This document shows positions 5,936-9,738 of a DNA stretch of 9,738 nt, one piece after another. Position 1 is the stretch's first letter, and every line of letters starts with the position of its first letter. The stretch spans positions 1 to 9,738 of the forward strand of contig JBOHCT010000165.1 of the NCBI GenBank assembly GCA_050699055.1, given 5' to 3'. The translations under genes were made by a program, and so were the position numbers. The notes under the pieces are model-generated. The model was not told where the DNA came from. It saw only the letters and a list, made by a program, of their open reading frames with translations, and made no database searches. This stretch comes from JBOHCT01 sp050699055. Lineage in GTDB: Bacteria; Actinomycetota; Actinomycetes; Streptosporangiales; JBOHCT01.

Positions 5936-8900
5936 TCAGCCCCCCGCTTGTTGCGCTGGCGCGGGACTCGCCTCGCGTGCCTTGAGCTCCGAGCGCAGCT
6001 CCGCGAGGCGCTCGTGGTAGCGCTCGACGTTGGCGAGCTTGATGTGCTCGTACCCGCGCACCATGTCGGGGAGGTCGGCGATCTGGACAGCGACCGGGTG
6101 GTTGGCGGGGTCGAGATGTTCCAGGATCCCGTCGACGACCCCGCGGTACTCCTCGATGAGCGCGCGCTCGACGCGACGGACACGCGTATACCCGAACGCG
6201 TCGAGCCGGGTCCCGCGCAGCCGCCGCATCGTCCGCAGCGCCTTGAACGCCGGCCGGAACCACGGTCCGAGCGTGATCTTGTCTTTCATCCCCAGCGCGC
6301 GAAAGATCGGGGGGTGCAGCTTCCACGCGTATCGCGCGCCAGCCCCGAAACGCGCCGTTACCTCGGCTTCCAGGGCAGGGTCGAGCGACAGCCGCGCGAC
6401 TTCGTACTCGTCCTTATAGGCCATGAGCTTGTGCAGCCCCCGCGCGACGGTCTCGGCGAGCGCGCTCTCGCCAGGCACCCGCTCGGCCTCAACCGCCCGC
6501 ACCCGCTCGACCAGGTCGGTGTACGCGGTGGCGTAGGCGGCGTTCTGGTAGGCGACGAGGTCGGGCACACGGATCGCCACGAGCCTGGCCAGCTCCGACC
6601 CAGCCGCGGCGTGGACCCGGGAGGTGAGCGCGGTCGCGCCGTCGTGGGCGGTCGCGTGGGGGGTGATACCCACAGGGGCGGAGAGCGCGTCGATCGCCGT
6701 CCGCAGGCTCTCGGGGTCGGACACCGCCTGCCGGCCGCGCCGGAAGGCTTGCAGGTTGGCCTCGACGGCGGCGCCGTTCAGCCGGATCGCGTCCTCGATG
6801 ACCTCGGCGGGGAGCGGCAGGGCCCCCGCCTGGTACGCCGCCCCGGCGAGCAGGATGTTGGCGTACTGGTCGTCGCCGAACAGCTCCTCGGCCAGAGTTC
6901 GTGCGTCGAGACGGGCCCCGAGCCCCGGCCGGGTCACCTCGCCGAGCCGGTCGAAGATCCCCGACGGGTCAGGGAAGGACGCCGTGGTGTCGACGATCAT
7001 CTGTCCTGTCGGCACCTCGGTCGTCGACACCACGGCGATCGTCCGCTCGGGACTCGCGGCCGCGAGGTTCTTCGGGTCGGCCGCGACCAGAAGGTCGGAG
7101 CCCAGGTACAGGTCACATTCCTCGTCGGCGAGCTTGCCGGCTTGGGCGACCGGGTCGGTCGAGATCTTGATGTCGGACACGACCGCCCCACCCTTCTGCG
7201 CCAGGCCCGTCTGGTCGAGGGCACGTACAGCCCGGCCGGCGAGATGGGCGGCCGTCGCGAGCACCTGCGCCACGGTGACGACGCCGGTGCCGCCGACTCC
7301 GGTGATCCGCATCGCGAACCTGTCCTCGGGGATGCGGGGCTCCGGCTCCGGTAGGTCGGTCGCCTCGAGCGCGGGCGCCGTCGGCCGGGACGCACGCGAG
7401 GTGTCGCCCGGCACGACGGTGACGAACGACGGGCAGTCGCCGTCGAGGCACGAGTAGTCCTTGTTGCACGACGGCTGGTGGATCTGCGTCTTACGGCCGA
7501 ACTCGGTCTCCACCGGCTGCACCGACAGACAGTTGGACTTGTGACCGCAGTCGCCGCACCCCTCGCACACGCGTTCGTTGATGAACACCCGTGTGGGTGG
7601 GTCGGCGAGCCGTCCGCGCTTGCGCTGCCTCCGCTTCTCGGCGGCGCACTGCTGCTCATGGACGAGCGCGGTCACGCCGGGGGTCGCGGCCAGCGCCCCC
7701 TGCGCCTCTTCGAGGCGGTCGCGGTGCCAGACCTGGGTACCTCGAGGGAGACGCCTGCCGCGGTAACGCTCGGGCTGGTCGGTGGTCACGATGACCCGCC
7801 GCACACCCTCGGCGGCGAGCAGCTCGGTCAGCTCGGGGACCGGCATCGCCCCGACCGCCTGCTGACCGCCGGTCATCGCCACCGCGGAGTTGTAGAGGAT
7901 CTTGTAGGTGACGTTGGCCCCGGCCGCGACCGCCGCACGGATCGCGAGGCTGCCGGAGTGCAGGAACGTCCCGTCGCCGATGTTCTGCAGCATGTGAGGG
8001 CGGTCGACGAACGGTGCCATCCCCAGCCAGTGGCCGCCCTCGCCACCCATCTGGGTCAGACCGGTCACCTCGCCGACCTGTGACGGGTCCATGAGCAGGA
8101 CCATGGCGTGGCAACCGATGCCGGCGCCGACGAGCGAGCCGTCGGGCACCTGGGTCGAGCGGTTGTGCGGACAGCCTGAGCAGAAGTAGGGCGTGCGCGG
8201 CATCAGCGGCAGCACCGTCCGCTCACGTCCGCGCCGCCGACGGTCGAGGAACGCCCTGGCGGACGGGATGTCGGCGTGCTCGACCAGGCGCCGGGCGAGG
8301 CTCTCGGCGATCACGTCGGGGTCGAGCTCCGCATGGGAGGGGAGGAGCTCCCCGCCTCGCGCGTCACGCTTGCCCACCACGGCCGGTGCGCCGTCGCGGC
8401 CGTACAGCGTCTCCTTGACCGCGGTCTCCAGGAACGGCCGCTTCTCCTCGACGACCACGATCTCGGCGAGCCCCTCCGCGAACTCCTCGACGACGCGGGG
8501 CTCGAGCGGATAGATCATGCCGAGCTTGAGCAGCCGGATGCCGTAACGAGCGAGCGCGGGCTCGTCGAGCCCGAGTGCGCGCAGGGCCTGACACGTGTCG
8601 AGGTAGGTCTTGCCGGGCGCGAGGACGCCGACGCGGTCATCGGGCCCGGCGCGGACGATGCGGTTGAGCCCGTTCGCGTAGGCGTACCTCCGGGCGATCT
8701 CGAGCCGGGGCCGCTGCGCCGTACGCTCGGTCTCGACCGGCACCTGGCCGACCATCTTCGCCGTGACGTCGTGGCGGTACGGATGTCCCTCCCACTCCAG
8801 CTCGGGCACGACCGGCGCGAACCTGTCGCGGCCCACCTCTGCTGTCGACGCGCCGTCGGCGACGTTGGTGGCGATCTTCATGGCGGTCCACAGCCCGCTT

Positions 8901-9484
8901 GCCCGGGACATGGCCACGCCGTGCAGGCCGAGGTCGAGGATGTCCTGGGAGTCCGCGGGGTACAAAGTGGGCAGCATGAGATCGGCGAGCGCCATCTCGG
9001 ACGCGCTCGGCACCGTGGAGGACTTAGACGTGGGGTCGTCGCCGACCAGCGCGAGCACGCCACCCGTCTGTTGCGTCCCCATGAGGTTGGCATGTCTGAT
9101 GGCGTCGGTCGCGCGGTCGAGCCCGGGCGCCTTGCCGTACCACACCCCGACGACGCCGTCGTGCTTCGCGCCGTCGACACTCGCGGCGAGCTGGCTGCCC
9201 TCGACGGACGTCGCGGCGATCTCTTCGTTGAGTCCCGGGCGGTGCACGACGTTGTGGTCGGCGAGGAGCCGTCCGCGCCGCGCGAGCTCGAGGTCGTATC
9301 CCGCGAGCGGCGAGCCTTCGTATCCGGAGACGAACGTCGCGGTGTCGAGGCCCGCACCGCGGTCATGGCGGCGCTGCTCGAGGAGCAGCCGCACGAGCGC
9401 CTGGATGCCCGTGAGGTAGACGGTGCCCTCCGGGCAGACGTAGCGCTCGTCGAGACCGGCGGGCATACGTGTCGGTGCTGTCAC
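5936..9484 (-). CDS. Fused indolepyruvate ferredoxin oxidoreductase-family protein
   Basis: The 1182-residue protein is a single-chain 2-oxoacid:ferredoxin oxidoreductase of the indolepyruvate family, about the usual length for fused forms. These oxidatively decarboxylate arylpyruvates or similar 2-oxoacids with CoA, giving acyl-CoA, CO2 and reduced ferredoxin. Domain order as seen: an N-terminal pyruvate-oxidoreductase-like half (FVSGYEGSPLAGYD, then GLNEEIAATSVEGSQ); CSGCPHN (Cys435, Cys438); a thiamine-diphosphate domain with GDG at 503-505; an iron-sulfur segment CEGCGDCGHKSNC (Cys640, 643, 646, 651) followed by CNKDYSCLDGDC (Cys672, 678, 683); a gamma domain starting at ITGVGGTG (726-733) with DQTGLAQKGGAVVSDI; and a C-terminal domain of unknown function (DUF6537-like, about 940-1150). 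No membrane segment is seen. The GTG at 9484 is chosen because a strong Shine-Dalgarno lies 6 nt upstream; the in-frame ATG at 9523 has none. The true substrate is not shown by the sequence. Confidence 0.93.
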   Translation of the reverse strand: MTAPTRMPAGLDERYVCPEGTVYLTGIQALVRLLLEQRRHDRGAGLDTATFVSGYEGSPLAGYDLELARRGRLLADHNVVHRPGLNEEIAATSVEGSQLAASVDGAKHDGVVGVWYGKAPGLDRATDAIRHANLMGTQQTGGVLALVGDDPTSKSSTVPSASEMALADLMLPTLYPADSQDILDLGLHGVAMSRASGLWTAMKIATNVADGASTAEVGRDRFAPVVPELEWEGHPYRHDVTAKMVGQVPVETERTAQRPRLEIARRYAYANGLNRIVRAGPDDRVGVLAPGKTYLDTCQALRALGLDEPALARYGIRLLKLGMIYPLEPRVVEEFAEGLAEIVVVEEKRPFLETAVKETLYGRDGAPAVVGKRDARGGELLPSHAELDPDVIAESLARRLVEHADIPSARAFLDRRRRGRERTVLPLMPRTPYFCSGCPHNRSTQVPDGSLVGAGIGCHAMVLLMDPSQVGEVTGLTQMGGEGGHWLGMAPFVDRPHMLQNIGDGTFLHSGSLAIRAAVAAGANVTYKILYNSAVAMTGGQQAVGAMPVPELTELLAAEGVRRVIVTTDQPERYRGRRLPRGTQVWHRDRLEEAQGALAATPGVTALVHEQQCAAEKRRQRKRGRLADPPTRVFINERVCEGCGDCGHKSNCLSVQPVETEFGRKTQIHQPSCNKDYSCLDGDCPSFVTVVPGDTSRASRPTAPALEATDLPEPEPRIPEDRFAMRITGVGGTGVVTVAQVLATAAHLAGRAVRALDQTGLAQKGGAVVSDIKISTDPVAQAGKLADEECDLYLGSDLLVAADPKNLAAASPERTIAVVSTTEVPTGQMIVDTTASFPDPSGIFDRLGEVTRPGLGARLDARTLAEELFGDDQYANILLAGAAYQAGALPLPAEVIEDAIRLNGAAVEANLQAFRRGRQAVSDPESLRTAIDALSAPVGITPHATAHDGATALTSRVHAAAGSELARLVAIRVPDLVAYQNAAYATAYTDLVERVRAVEAERVPGESALAETVARGLHKLMAYKDEYEVARLSLDPALEAEVTARFGAGARYAWKLHPPIFRALGMKDKITLGPWFRPAFKALRTMRRLRGTRLDAFGYTRVRRVERALIEEYRGVVDGILEHLDPANHPVAVQIADLPDMVRGYEHIKLANVERYHERLAELRSELKAREASPAPAQQAGG

Positions 9485-9490
9485 GGCCGT

Positions 9491-9496
9491 CCCTCC
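9491..9496 (-). promoter_or_regulatory. Ribosome binding site deciding the oxidoreductase start
   Basis: GGAGGG on the minus strand (within ACAGGAGGG) ends 6 nt before the GTG at 9484. An upstream ATG at 9523 reads through this element in frame, so the shorter protein is the better call. Confidence 0.75.
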
Positions 9497-9553
9497 TGTC
9501 GGTGTGGCCGGCGTTTCGAGCATGCCCTGAGCGGCGGTGTGCGCTCAACTCGG

Positions 9554-9663
9554 GCGTCCCGACCTGTGGACAACACGGCTGTGGATGAACCGAGGTGCGC
9601 GGCCCTCAGCACGGGGTGCACGACTGAATTGTGAGGTGTTTGGCTGTGTGCAGGTCGGGACGC
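9554..9663. repeat. 13-bp perfect inverted repeat flanking 84 nt
   Basis: GCGTCCCGACCTG (9554-9566) and CAGGTCGGGACGC (9651-9663) are exact reverse complements with 84 nt between. They sit in the divergent region between the oxidoreductase gene and the gene entering the right edge. They could be paired operators for both promoters or the ends of a very short non-autonomous element. No flanking target duplication was seen, which weakens the second reading. Confidence 0.6.
9565..9588 (+). other. Pair of DnaA-box-like words
   Basis: TGTGGACAA (9565-9573) is the exact complement of TTGTCCACA, the DnaA box preferred in GC-rich actinobacteria. TGTGGATGA (9580-9588) differs from TGTGGATAA at one base. 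They are in the same orientation, 15 bp apart, and the first overlaps the left arm of the 13-bp inverted repeat. There is no dnaA, dnaN or origin context, so a regulatory or titration site, or chance, is likelier than an origin. Confidence 0.35.
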
Positions 9664-9692
9664 TAATCCGAGTGATGTTGTGACTCAGATTA
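9664..9692. promoter_or_regulatory. Operator-like inverted repeat abutting a ribosome binding site
   Basis: TAATCCGAGT (9664-9673) and ACTCAGATTA (9683-9692) are inverted copies matching at 9 of 10 positions around a 9-nt spacer. The element is AT-richer than its surroundings. Its right arm ends one base before the GGAGG of the last gene. It could be a repressor operator over the promoter or 5' end, or an RNA stem next to the ribosome site. The cognate regulator is unknown. Confidence 0.5.
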
Positions 9693-9693
9693 T

Positions 9694-9699
9694 GGAGGT
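9694..9699 (+). promoter_or_regulatory. Ribosome binding site of the right-edge gene
   Basis: GGAGGT ends 6 nt before the GTG at 9706. It favours the GTG start over the ATG at 9692, which is in another frame and has no such site at the right distance. Confidence 0.6.
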
Positions 9700-9705
9700 G
9701 TCCTC

Positions 9706-9738
9706 GTGCCTGACTTGCCCCCGGACCTGCCTGGCCTG
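9706..9738 (+). CDS. Start of a protein-coding gene cut by the window edge
   Basis: Only 11 codons are visible, reading MPDLPPDLPGL, from a GTG with a well-placed GGAGGT and an open frame to the edge. The product cannot be named from so few residues. Pro/Leu-rich starts of this kind occur in actinobacterial DUF222/HNH (13E12-type) proteins, but that is only a guess. It is divergent from the oxidoreductase gene and its leader carries two inverted repeats, so it may be tightly regulated. Confidence 0.55.
   Translation, partial: MPDLPPDLPGL

Noticed and set aside
5948..7354. 468-codon plus-strand frame opposite the oxidoreductase C-terminal half
   Set aside because: Shadow frame with biased, repetitive composition and no domain.
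9565..9588. Replication origin suggested by DnaA-box-like words
   Set aside because: Only two boxes, no AT-rich unwinding region and no dnaA, dnaN or other replication gene nearby.
8276..9634. 452-codon plus-strand frame opposite the oxidoreductase N-terminal half
   Set aside because: The opposite strand encodes well-conserved oxidoreductase motifs; this frame has none and runs through the divergent promoter region.
1..9738. CRISPR arrays, rRNA or tRNA genes, transposases
   Set aside because: No regularly spaced repeats, no rRNA or tRNA sequence and no transposase motif were found on either strand.

Overview
The window is very GC-rich, with GC-ending codons and GTG/TTG start codons. This points to a high-GC actinobacterium (Actinomycetota); nothing seen fixes the genus. 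Every protein assignment was made by reading motifs, without a database search.

Layout. (1) Positions 1-145 are a short upstream region with a perfect 11-bp inverted repeat. (2) 146-1924 (+) is a gamma-glutamyltransferase-family N-terminal-nucleophile amidohydrolase. (3) 1925-2289 is non-coding, with two tandem hairpins (probable terminator) and GC hairpins just before the next start. (4) 2290-3567 (+) is an MFS transporter that could move a substrate or product of the hydrolase. (5) 3569-4601 (-) is a two-gene unit: a Dps-like ferritin of the thioferritin (DPSL) type, then an overlapping plant-type [2Fe-2S] ferredoxin with Asp in place of the second cluster Cys. (6) 4765-5733 (+), divergent from that pair, is an OxyR-type LysR regulator keeping both redox cysteines. 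(7) 5779-9484 (-) is a fused indolepyruvate-ferredoxin-oxidoreductase-family 2-oxoacid oxidoreductase followed, 4 nt later, by a 50-residue zinc-ribbon protein. (8) 9485-9705 is a divergent promoter region rich in inverted repeats and DnaA-box-like words. (9) 9706 to the right edge is the start of a further + strand gene.

The most interesting unit is 3569-5733. A peroxide-sensing regulator is divergent from an iron-storing, peroxide-consuming thioferritin that is translationally overlapped with an unusual ferredoxin. The inferred model is OxyR-controlled iron sequestration and peroxide detoxification, with the ferredoxin as a dedicated electron donor, for example for iron release as Bfd does for bacterioferritin. 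The GGT-like enzyme and MFS transporter look like a separate small catabolic or uptake unit. The oxidoreductase and zinc ribbon look like an arylpyruvate or other 2-oxoacid oxidation unit.
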